DNA from: an uncultured Eubacteriales bacterium
Lineage (GTDB): Bacteria > Bacillota_A > Clostridia > Christensenellales > Aristaeellaceae
Length of the DNA: 11,794 nt
Assembly: GCA_900313545.1 (NCBI GenBank)
Contig: OMRS01000119.1
Coordinates: 1 to 11,794 of the forward strand
Direction of reading: 5' to 3'
Shown here: positions 1 to 6,352 of the stretch, piece after piece
Layout of the letters: every line of letters begins with the position of its first letter
How positions within the stretch are numbered: the first letter of the stretch is position 1
Notes under the pieces: model-generated
Told to the model about the DNA's origin: nothing
The model's database searches: none
What the model saw: the letters and a program-made list of their open reading frames with translations, nothing else
Position numbers and translations under genes: made by a program

Positions 1-377
1 CCAAAGTACATTCCCCCATCATCCGTCGTGTCGAAATGATTTCCGAGGATCAGGTAATCCAGACCCGCACGCTCCTTCATGTCGCGCAGCCAGTCCATGT
101 ATTCGGGGAAGTACTCGCATTCAAATCCCGCATAGATGCGGATGCTGTCCCTGTATTCCTCCCGCAGCGCGCGAATGCTGCGCAGGTATCCGTCCATCTG
201 TCCGACGATCATGCGCACCTTGCGGTGAGTAAACCCGTTCCGATAAGGCCACGGCACATGATCAGAAAAGCCCAGAATGGTATATCCCGCCGAAACCGCT
301 GCCTCCACATAGTCCCGGTCCGTCCCCACGGCATGGCCGCAGCGGGTGGTGTGGGTATGGTAATTCGCCTTGATCAA
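1..377 (-). CDS. PHP-family histidinol-phosphatase, N-terminal part (cut by window edge)
   Basis: About 125 codons are visible and the gene runs off the left edge. The family hydrolyses L-histidinol phosphate to histidinol in histidine biosynthesis, using a cytoplasmic metal-dependent PHP active site. Visible signs are the metal-binding HTHTTRCGHA motif at residues 7-16, GFSDHVPWP near residue 36, GFECEYFPEY near residue 83, and YLILGNHF near residue 107, all typical of HisK/HisPP-type PHP phosphatases. The chosen start is TTG at 377-375, because it sits just before the first metal motif and has a GGGGTGA ribosome site about 7 bases upstream. It overlaps the TGA stop of the upstream kinase gene (TTGA), suggesting translational coupling. 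No other his gene is visible, so the physiological substrate could be another phosphate ester. The family assignment is firm; the substrate is inferred. Confidence 0.85.
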   Translation of the reverse strand, partial: MIKANYHTHTTRCGHAVGTDRDYVEAAVSAGYTILGFSDHVPWPYRNGFTHRKVRMIVGQMDGYLRSIRALREEYRDSIRIYAGFECEYFPEYMDWLRDMKERAGLDYLILGNHFDTTDDGGMYF

Positions 378-1204
378 TTCTGCTTCACCCCGATTCTGGT
401 GCAGGGAACCGCACCCGAGAGCAGCTCCGAAATGCGGTGGCGGGCATGTCCGATGATCACTTCCGTGCCCTTCATCGCCGGTCCCAGAGCATATTCCAGC
501 TTGGCCCATGCGCCGTTGGCGCCTGCCCGGGAGGCTCCTTTGCAGTGCGTCTGCAGTTCCCGCACACGCCGCTCCAGTTCCTGCGGCGTGTCGGCAAATA
601 CATCCCCCACCAGGGTCCCCGGATCCGAAGGATCCCTGTAAATCCCCTCGGTGGATGTCAGAATCAGCAGCCTTCTGGCATGCACCAGTTCCGCAATCAC
701 CGCCGCCGTCTCGTCATTGTCCACACACTCGTGGACGTCTCCGCGTTCCCGGCGCAGCTCGGTCAGTTCCCACTTGCGGTTTTCCTCGTCGGAGACGGGA
801 TCGTTGTAGTTGACGATGGGGATGGCGTTTTGCTGCCGGGCCCTTTCAAACAGGTGAAGGATATGCGTCCGTTTTTCCTCATCGTTGAAATGCTGATGTT
901 CCACCAGCACCTGCCGGACCGAATACGCATGGGGGATGAAATGACGATACTGCTCCATGAGAATCGTCTGCCCCTGGGCTGCGTAATCCGTCTTGTCCTC
1001 CACCTTGTTGCCTTTCAGCTCGTGGCCGGTCCTGCGGATATAGTCTATCCGGCCGATCTCCGCAGCACCGGAGGTCACCCAGATCATTCCCGGGTGCAGC
1101 TCCGCTCCCAGCCGGGAGAAGATGTTGTAGTCGATGTCCGAGTCCTCCCGGCGAATGAGCGCCATGGAGCCGATCTTGCCCACCAGTTCAAAGTCCTGAC
1201 CCAT
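374..1204 (-). CDS. Glutamate-5-kinase-like amino acid kinase, no PUA domain
   Basis: This 276-residue protein belongs to the amino acid kinase superfamily and looks most like glutamate 5-kinase (ProB), which phosphorylates glutamate as the first step of proline synthesis. The glycine-containing phosphate loop is KIGS at residues 10-13. TSGA at 44-47 matches the ProB substrate loop. NYNDPVSDEE at 132-141 corresponds to the ProB NENDxV motif, and VDNDETAAV at 161-169 with LILTSTEGIY at 180-189 matches the nucleotide-binding half. Two things differ from ordinary ProB. The GGMxxK stretch is replaced by RAGANGAWAK (226-235), and there is no C-terminal PUA domain, which brings ordinary ProB to about 365-370 residues. 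No proA lies beside it. The ATG start has GGAAGGA about 12 bases upstream, and the gap to rlmH is 21 bases. The kinase fold is secure; glutamate as substrate is uncertain. Confidence 0.72.
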   Translation of the reverse strand: MGQDFELVGKIGSMALIRREDSDIDYNIFSRLGAELHPGMIWVTSGAAEIGRIDYIRRTGHELKGNKVEDKTDYAAQGQTILMEQYRHFIPHAYSVRQVLVEHQHFNDEEKRTHILHLFERARQQNAIPIVNYNDPVSDEENRKWELTELRRERGDVHECVDNDETAAVIAELVHARRLLILTSTEGIYRDPSDPGTLVGDVFADTPQELERRVRELQTHCKGASRAGANGAWAKLEYALGPAMKGTEVIIGHARHRISELLSGAVPCTRIGVKQN

Positions 1205-1225
1205 AGGTAACCGTATTCCTTCCGT

Positions 1226-1702
1226 TTATTTGTGATACCTCTCGTTGCTGGCGATCTTCATGCTCCGGTAGAGCTGTTCAAGCAGCACAATCCGGGCAAG
1301 CTGATGGGGAAAGGTCATGGGTGAAAAAGAAAGCTTCCAGTCCGCCCGCGAACGCACCTGAGCACTCAGGCCCAGAGAACCTCCGATGACAAACACCACC
1401 CGGCGCCCCCGCTCAAACTCTGAAACCACCCGCTGGCTGAACGCCACGGAATCCATGGCCTTCCCGTCAATACACAGGGCCACCACCCCGTCCTCCGGTC
1501 GGATTTTTGCCAGAATCCGGCGGCCTTCCTCCTCAATGATCTGCGCCTGCTGGGCCTGGGAGGACCGGGCGGGCTCCGGGAGATCCTGCACCTCCACCAC
1601 TTCAAGGTTCATAAAGCGGGAAAGCCGCTTCACATACTCCGCCTGGGCATCCCGCCACCAGGATTCCTTCAGTCTGCCCACGCAGATGATGGCCGCGTTC
1701 AT
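1226..1702 (-). CDS. rlmH: 23S rRNA (pseudouridine-1915-N3) methyltransferase RlmH
   Basis: The 158-residue product matches the usual RlmH length of about 155-160. RlmH is a small SPOUT-class methyltransferase that works as a dimer and methylates pseudouridine 1915 in helix 69 of 23S rRNA on assembled 70S ribosomes, using S-adenosylmethionine. The sequence shows the knotted cofactor-binding loop VFVIGGSLGLS at 103-113 and the hallmark C-terminal block SFSPMTFPHQ to IASNERYHK (125-158), including the conserved ending YHK. The N-terminus MNAAIICVGRLKE is typical of the family. The ATG at 1702-1700 overlaps the TGA of the upstream membrane-protein gene (ATGA). The frame stays open upstream to 1936, but that part has no RlmH character and lies inside the neighbouring gene, so the internal ATG is preferred. 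It appears to be a housekeeping gene embedded in a mixed operon. Confidence 0.96.
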   Translation of the reverse strand: MNAAIICVGRLKESWWRDAQAEYVKRLSRFMNLEVVEVQDLPEPARSSQAQQAQIIEEEGRRILAKIRPEDGVVALCIDGKAMDSVAFSQRVVSEFERGRRVVFVIGGSLGLSAQVRSRADWKLSFSPMTFPHQLARIVLLEQLYRSMKIASNERYHK

Positions 1703-2532
1703 CCAGGCACCACCTCCGCGCTCAGAATGGCCAGCAGCACGCAGGCGCCGCACAGCAGCAGCATCTTGCCGATGAGGCCTCCCATGCGGAACGGGCTGAT
1801 CTTCACCGTATCCCTGCTCCATGCCATGCGGTGAGCCTTGCGCAGCCCCGCCACCGCGCCAAAGGACATGGCCGTCAAAGCAGTGGTGAGCAGCAGGCTG
1901 CCGCCCTGGGCCATGGCGATCAGCCCCGAAGTCCATTCCATCGACAGGGTGCTGCGCAGCACCACATGCAGCAGCAGCGGCCCGGTAAAGCCACCCGTCA
2001 GGGCCTCCAGCCGATCCGCCACCAGGCCGAAGAGAATGTTGAACACCGGCGTTCCCGGGCCCATCACGCCATAGGATACAAGGCGCAGCGCCCGGCGGGA
2101 GGTCCCCGTTCCGGAGAAGGACTCCCTTCGCGCCAGCATTTCCACCGCCACGGCTTCTCCGGAGGAAATCAGCAGGCAGGGCATCATGCGGGGCAGGTCA
2201 CCCGACAGAATCTGGGGATTCAGCCTGAGCATCCGCAGGATGCCGGTCTCCGCGGCAAACAGCAGCAGAGCCGGCCCTGAAAGCATGGCGCCCAGCGTCA
2301 TGACCCGGTAGATCTCTCCGGAATGAAGATGGATTCGCGTCTTTGGAAGCACCTCAGGGGGCAGCAGCACCCGGAGCGCTCCGGCCACCATCAGAAGCCT
2401 GAGGATCTGGGCGGTCAGCCTCAGAAAACCCGTCAGGGGAACCATCTGGATCACGGCAGTGATCAGCACATAGCCCGCCAGCACAGCAAGATGAATCCAC
2501 AGGCTGCGTCCGGATGCAGTTTTCTTCATCAT
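1699..2532 (-). CDS. Uncharacterised multi-pass membrane protein, possibly CPBP-like
   Basis: I do not recognise this 277-residue protein with confidence. It is very hydrophobic, with likely membrane segments near residues 11-30, 38-57, 76-94, 115-131, 155-172, 182-193, 205-230 and 251-272. The central part weakly recalls CPBP (Rce1/Abi-type) intramembrane proteases. VEMLAR at 130-135 aligns with the EExxxR motif, NILFGLVAD at 165-173 with the FxxxH segment, and PLLLHVVLRS at 185-194 with the pilaHaxxN segment. If that alignment is right, the first glutamate, the middle histidine and the final asparagine are all replaced, so the protein would be catalytically dead. Two adjacent ATG codons (2532 and 2529) are possible starts; the first overlaps the upstream stop as ATGA. 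Its stop overlaps the rlmH start in the same way, so it is probably co-translated with both neighbours. A role in the envelope with the upstream glycosyltransferase is only a guess. Confidence 0.75.
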   Translation of the reverse strand: MMKKTASGRSLWIHLAVLAGYVLITAVIQMVPLTGFLRLTAQILRLLMVAGALRVLLPPEVLPKTRIHLHSGEIYRVMTLGAMLSGPALLLFAAETGILRMLRLNPQILSGDLPRMMPCLLISSGEAVAVEMLARRESFSGTGTSRRALRLVSYGVMGPGTPVFNILFGLVADRLEALTGGFTGPLLLHVVLRSTLSMEWTSGLIAMAQGGSLLLTTALTAMSFGAVAGLRKAHRMAWSRDTVKISPFRMGGLIGKMLLLCGACVLLAILSAEVVPG

Positions 2533-3563
2533 TTGTTAAACACGTAGTCCCGCTGAATCAGGAAGCTCAGCATGAACAGGACAATGTCCACGGGAATCTT
2601 GATCACCGCTGCGGATACGGGGATCACCGTCGGCAGCCACTGCACCAGTCCCGCGCCGATGGCTCCCTGCACCACCGCCAGGGCATAATACTTCACCATG
2701 GCATACTTGCCTCCCCGTCCGGAAAACACCGCGTAGCGGTTCAGGCGATAGTTCACCTGGGAGGAGACGATGCGCGCCAGGATGTAGGACACCAGCGGCG
2801 TCATCTTCAGGATGAGCAGCAGCCAGTACAGCACGTAGTCCACCACAAAGGAGGCGATGGCGGAGCCCAGGTAGCGGAAGATCACCTTGTAGATGCGCAT
2901 GCCGTCCCGCAAGGGATTGAAATGGCTTCCGGCATTGTCATCGATATAGATGGTCTCGATGGGGATCTCCTCCACCGGCATGTTCATATCCCGCAGGCGC
3001 AGGAGCATGTTCATCTCATACTCATAGCGCTCTCCCTCGATGCCGATCATCTTTTCAACGGCCCCCGCGGGAATGGCCCGCAGACCGGTCTGGGTGTCAT
3101 AGATCGAAATGCCGCTGGCCAGCTTGTAGACAAAGCGGGTGATCCGGTTGCCCCACATGGACTTCGCCGGCACGTTGCCCGTGAACCTGCGGGACCCGAG
3201 CACCAGTGTGTCGGGTTTCTGCAGGGAAACCTCCGCCACGCGGAGGATATCCTCGGGCGTGTGCTGCCCGTCCGCATCCGCCGTCACCACGCACCGCAGG
3301 TCCGGCCACTTGAGCAGCGCGGCATTCAGGCCGGTCTTGAGGGCGCGTCCCTTTCCCTGGTTCACCGCGTGGACCGCCACCTCCGCGCCCATTTCCCGGC
3401 ATTCGTTGAACAGATGCGCATACTGTTCCTTTCCCCCGTCATCCACCAGCAGCACCAGCAGGTTTTTCTCCAGGAGCTGCCGGACCAGCGGGATCATCTT
3501 CTCATCCGGCTGATAGGCGGGGATGAGTACAACGATGCGCTGACATTGTTCCTTGGTAAGCAT
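2529..3563 (-). CDS. GT2 glycosyltransferase fused to a GtrA-type membrane domain
   Basis: The protein has 344 residues and two modules. Residues 1-230 form a GT-A fold glycosyltransferase of family 2, of the polyprenyl-phosphate sugar synthase type (DPM1/CsbB-like). Its marks are IPAYQPD at 14-20, DDGG at 41-44, GKGRALKTG at 70-78, the metal-binding DADGQH at 96-101, DTQTGLR at 156-162 and GERYEYEMNML at 177-187. Residues 231-344 resemble the GtrA/GtcA family: four hydrophobic helices, with SSQVNYRLNRYAVF at 267-280 and the closing IQRDYVFNK. GtrA-type proteins are thought to flip undecaprenyl-phosphate sugars. The expected role is to load a sugar on the lipid carrier on the cytoplasmic face and deliver it across the membrane; donor and acceptor are unknown. 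The ATG at 3563 has AAAGGA 7 bases upstream. It is the first gene of its operon, downstream of a strong promoter. Confidence 0.9.
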   Translation of the reverse strand: MLTKEQCQRIVVLIPAYQPDEKMIPLVRQLLEKNLLVLLVDDGGKEQYAHLFNECREMGAEVAVHAVNQGKGRALKTGLNAALLKWPDLRCVVTADADGQHTPEDILRVAEVSLQKPDTLVLGSRRFTGNVPAKSMWGNRITRFVYKLASGISIYDTQTGLRAIPAGAVEKMIGIEGERYEYEMNMLLRLRDMNMPVEEIPIETIYIDDNAGSHFNPLRDGMRIYKVIFRYLGSAIASFVVDYVLYWLLLILKMTPLVSYILARIVSSQVNYRLNRYAVFSGRGGKYAMVKYYALAVVQGAIGAGLVQWLPTVIPVSAAVIKIPVDIVLFMLSFLIQRDYVFNK

Positions 3564-3603
3564 GAAATATTCCTTTCATTTCTTATCTTTATAAAGCGTT
3601 GCG

Positions 3604-3633
3604 ATTATACAGCCCCGCAGGGGGGAAAGTCAA
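3604..3633 (-). promoter_or_regulatory. Sigma-A-type promoter of the glycosyltransferase-rlmH operon
   Basis: On the minus strand a -35 box TTGACT (3633-3628) is followed after 18 bases by a perfect TATAAT (3609-3604). Transcription should start near 3597, giving a leader of about 35 bases that ends in the AAAGGA ribosome site. The spacer contains a GC-rich inverted repeat (CCCC..GGGG), which could influence promoter opening or mark an operator; this is inference. The -35 box begins directly at the base of the terminator hairpin of the preceding gene. Confidence 0.85.
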
Positions 3634-3663
3634 CGAGGGCAGGGCGTTTTGCCCTGTCCCTCG
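3634..3663 (-). terminator. Hairpin terminator of the GH31 gene
   Basis: Starting 38 bases after the GH31 stop, CGAGGG plus CAGGGC faces GCCCTG plus CCCTCG across a short A-rich loop. This gives a stem of about 12 pairs with one bulged base. The following minus-strand bases (TTGACTTT) make only a poor uridine tract and already form the -35 box of the next promoter. A terminator is the most likely role; the weak U tract lowers certainty. Read on the plus strand, no gene ends here. Confidence 0.6.
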
Positions 3664-3700
3664 TCCATATGGCGTTGGAGTTCCCGCCGGGACTCTCCTG

Positions 3701-6067
3701 CTAGAACGCGCTTCGCAGTTCGGCAATGGCGCCCGTCAGCGCGCCGGGCAGGTCCAGCGCATGCAGTTCCGCCATGAATTCCGCCACGTCCAGGTCCTTT
3801 TGTGCCGTTTCCATGACCTGTCCCTTGAGATCCACGCTGATGTGCGCGCTGCGCAGCAGGGCGGTCAGCTCCGCCTTCCAGTCAAGATCCGCGGCCGCCG
3901 GCACCTCATGCCAGTGAAGCTCGGCTCCTGAAAGGGCCTGTGCCGACAGCTCCAGCGAAAGGCACCGTCGCCGGGGGTCCGGCTCTGCGCGGCATGCGCA
4001 GCTGCATTCATCCGGCATACGCTCTCCCGCGCCCCAGATTTCCAGGGAATAGCGGCGCTTTTCCGGAATCAGGCCCGTCTCTCCCCGGGGCGGCAGGATC
4101 CGGATGGACAGCCCCTCTGCGCAGGACATCCGGATTTCCGTGACCACCCTCGCATAGCCCTCCTGTCCGGGCAGTGCGCCATTGTCCTCCACCAGTTCAA
4201 AACGTCCCTCCGCTCCCGGATACAGCCGGATCCGCAGATGCTCCGGCAGGGGCGCGCCGTTTTGAGGCACCTCATCCCCGTCCATGGGAAGGATGCCCCC
4301 CTCGCGGACCAGCACGGGAAGCGCGTCCAGATCCCGGTACATCAGGAGCGTCCGTCCTCCCCTGTAGCGCCAGCCCGTGAAAAAGTCCGTCCAGATGCCC
4401 TCCGGAAGCCAGACGCGGGAGAAAGCCTGCCGGGTCCCGGGGTCCACGGGCCTTGTGACGGGGCTGACGATCAGGCAGTCCCCGAGGCAGTACTCCTGCG
4501 CGCCCTGTGCGTAGGACGCCTCCTCCATGGGATGGTCAAAGTACATGGGGCGCAGCAGCATCTCTCCCTCCAGGCTGCAGCGCAGGTTCTGCGTATACAG
4601 CCAGGGGATCAGCCGGTGGCGCAGGCGCAGGAAACGGACAATCCGCTCCGCCGTCTCCGCGGGAAAATTCCACGGTTCCTTCTCGAGGAAGGGGTTGTTG
4701 GTGGAATGCAGCCTCAGGATCGGTGAAAACACGCCAAACTGCACCCATCTGAGTGTCAGCTCCGGGTCCGTGGTCCCGTGCATATGCCCGCCGATGTCAT
4801 GGCTCCACCAGGTATAGGCGATATTGGCCGCCGTGGCGGTAAACCTCGGCTGGAACGCAAGGGATTCCCAGGTGGCCCAGGTATCCCCCGAAAAGCCCAG
4901 AGGATAGCGGTGGCTCCCCGGCCCGCCGTAGCGGGAGAGGATCAGGGGCGTCCTCCCTGAAGTGACCGCATGCAGATAGCGGGTGTGGTTGAGGCAGAAG
5001 AGCGGGTCCATGCCCGCATCCCGGCTGCCCCCCTTCTGCTGCCAGTCAATCCACCAGAAATCCACCCCCTGCTCCTCCAGGGGCGAAAGCACGGCCTGTT
5101 CAAACGCCGCTTCATAGTCCGCGTCCGAAGCATCATAGGCAAAGGACTCCCCCGCCTCCGCCTCCCGGCCCAGCGCCGCCGCCATCCGGCCGTAGCTTTC
5201 CTCAAAGGGGCGGATGCCTTCCGCCGGGTGATCGTTGAGGGTCACATGCAGGCCCCGCTCATGCAGCCATGCCAGGAGGGCCTCCGGGGACGGGAACTTG
5301 TCCCTGTCCCATGTATAGCCCGTCCAGCCTGTCCCGTAGCGGGGGTCAATCTCCGTGACATGCCAGTTCATGTCCAGAACGGAGACGGACAGGGGAACCC
5401 CTTCCGCCCGAAAGCGCTCCATGAGCGCCATGTACTCCTCCTGGGTATAGGGATAATAGCGGCTCCACCAGTTTCCCAGGGCGAAACGGGGAACCGCGGG
5501 AACCGCACCGGAAAGATGCAGGAAATCCCGGAGGCAGGCCCTGTAATCCCTGCCGTACCCAAAAAAATACAGGTCGACCCCGAAGTCCCGGGCAGGGAGC
5601 AGTCTGCCGGAGTCGTCCATGCCCATCGAACGGCTGTCATCCAGCAGCGCATACCCCTGCTTCGCGTTCAGCCCGTCCTCCAGGGGAACCTCTCCGTTGG
5701 CCTTGTCCAGGGTACGGGCGGTTCCGCCCAGCGTCCGGGGCTTCTCCCCGTAATGCCATCTGCTGCCATAGGTCGCATAGTTCCCCTTGAGCTCCACCGT
5801 CAGCCCCTCCGGTGAAAACGCTCTGCCGTCATAGCGCACAATCAGGTCATCCGTCTCCACCCGCAGTCCCTGAGCGGTCCGTCTGCATGTGAACGCGGGA
5901 ACCGGGAATTCGCGGCAGAGCGCCACCTGCGTGGCCGTCTCGCGGAAATGCCCCTCCGGTTCATACTCCAGGCGCAGAAGGCGGCTGGTCAGTACGGTAA
6001 TGCGGTAGCTTCCGCCCTCAATCACAGCCTCGGCCCTTGCCTGCGGTCGAATGGTCCAGATCTTCAT
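3701..6067 (-). CDS. Glycoside hydrolase family 31 alpha-glycosidase
   Basis: This 788-residue enzyme belongs to GH31, which cleaves terminal alpha-glucosides or alpha-xylosides with retention. An N-terminal beta-sandwich (about 1-185) precedes a TIM barrel (about 190-490) and C-terminal beta domains. The barrel begins with PRFALGNWWSRYYPYTQEEY at 193-212. The likely nucleophile is D341 in WWIDWQQ (338-344), where many GH31 enzymes have WxDMNE. The likely acid/base is D395 in GFSGDTWATW (391-400). WWSHDIGGH at 420-428 and RLHST at 452-456 are also family features. There is no signal peptide, so it should act in the cytoplasm on imported oligosaccharides. The C-terminal part has an unusual cysteine cluster (C688, C690, C692, C702) and a helical tail after about 720. 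The ATG has GGAGG 7 bases upstream, and the gene appears monocistronic. Substrate specificity cannot be read from the sequence. Confidence 0.93.
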   Translation of the reverse strand: MKIWTIRPQARAEAVIEGGSYRITVLTSRLLRLEYEPEGHFRETATQVALCREFPVPAFTCRRTAQGLRVETDDLIVRYDGRAFSPEGLTVELKGNYATYGSRWHYGEKPRTLGGTARTLDKANGEVPLEDGLNAKQGYALLDDSRSMGMDDSGRLLPARDFGVDLYFFGYGRDYRACLRDFLHLSGAVPAVPRFALGNWWSRYYPYTQEEYMALMERFRAEGVPLSVSVLDMNWHVTEIDPRYGTGWTGYTWDRDKFPSPEALLAWLHERGLHVTLNDHPAEGIRPFEESYGRMAAALGREAEAGESFAYDASDADYEAAFEQAVLSPLEEQGVDFWWIDWQQKGGSRDAGMDPLFCLNHTRYLHAVTSGRTPLILSRYGGPGSHRYPLGFSGDTWATWESLAFQPRFTATAANIAYTWWSHDIGGHMHGTTDPELTLRWVQFGVFSPILRLHSTNNPFLEKEPWNFPAETAERIVRFLRLRHRLIPWLYTQNLRCSLEGEMLLRPMYFDHPMEEASYAQGAQEYCLGDCLIVSPVTRPVDPGTRQAFSRVWLPEGIWTDFFTGWRYRGGRTLLMYRDLDALPVLVREGGILPMDGDEVPQNGAPLPEHLRIRLYPGAEGRFELVEDNGALPGQEGYARVVTEIRMSCAEGLSIRILPPRGETGLIPEKRRYSLEIWGAGERMPDECSCACRAEPDPRRRCLSLELSAQALSGAELHWHEVPAAADLDWKAELTALLRSAHISVDLKGQVMETAQKDLDVAEFMAELHALDLPGALTGAIAELRSAF

Positions 6068-6118
6068 CGTTCGCCCTCCATTTCACCGGGTATTCTGCGG
6101 TCCGGTCTTCCTGACGGC

Positions 6119-6147
6119 AGTATACGACGCCCCCCGGGCCCTGTCAC
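6119..6147 (-). promoter_or_regulatory. Promoter of the GH31 gene
   Basis: On the minus strand GTGACA (6147-6142, five of six consensus bases) and TATACT (6124-6119, five of six) are separated by 17 bases. Transcription should start near 6112, leaving a leader of about 45 bases before the ATG at 6067. The spacer is very GC-rich and contains a GGGCCCGGG-type palindrome. This promoter diverges from the one that serves the YfhO-family gene. Confidence 0.75.
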
Positions 6148-6186
6148 GGACATCTTTGAAGAAATCCGGTCAGCATGTGCCGGGAC

Positions 6187-6215
6187 TTTTCTTTTTCCCG
6201 CCAAGCTTCTATAAT
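6187..6215 (+). promoter_or_regulatory. Likely promoter of the YfhO-family gene
   Basis: A perfect TATAAT lies at 6210-6215, with a poor -35 candidate TTTTCT at 6187-6192 and 17 bases between them. The -10 box is good; the weak -35 suggests low basal activity or dependence on an activator, which is inference. The start point would be near 6222, giving a leader of about 130 bases before the GTG at 6353. Confidence 0.55.
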
Positions 6216-6228
6216 GCCGAAGAAGCTT
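6203..6228. repeat. Perfect 8-bp inverted repeat around the -10 box
   Basis: AAGCTTCT at 6203-6210 and AGAAGCTT at 6221-6228 are exact reverse complements separated by 10 bases, and the TATAAT overlaps the left arm and the spacer. Such a site could bind a dimeric repressor covering the -10 region. Because the right arm runs into TTTT (6227-6230), it could also fold as a small terminator-like hairpin in any transcript entering from the left. I cannot decide between these roles. Confidence 0.6.
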
Positions 6229-6352
6229 TTGTGCCGCGGCCTGGGGAAGGCGGACCCGGCGTATCCCCGTGCCCCGGAGCGGGACGCCCCGCGGCCCCTG
6301 GCCGCACACCCGTTTTCCAAAGACATGATTTTCAGAAGGAGGAGCATCCGCT
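6222..6352 (+). other. GC-rich, probably structured leader of the YfhO-family gene
   Basis: This 131-base stretch has no gene that I can support. It contains several self-complementary segments: CCGCGG at 6234-6239 and again at 6289-6294, GCGGCC-CCT-GGCCGC at 6291-6305, and GGCC-GGGG near 6238-6245 able to pair with CCCC-GGCC near 6287-6296. It ends in a very strong ribosome site, GAAGGAGGA at 6335-6343. I recognise no known riboswitch class. The leader's existence depends on the promoter call at 6210-6215. Confidence 0.4.

Noticed and set aside
1703..1936. Upstream extension of the rlmH frame
   Set aside because: It would add 78 residues without family similarity inside the preceding gene, while the internal ATG gives the usual RlmH length and the ATGA overlap.
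2514..3704. Long plus-strand open frame (about 396 codons) opposite the glycosyltransferase gene
   Set aside because: It is histidine- and glutamine-rich with no recognisable domain and lies wholly antisense to a clear GT2-GtrA gene. It is a product of GC-biased codon use.
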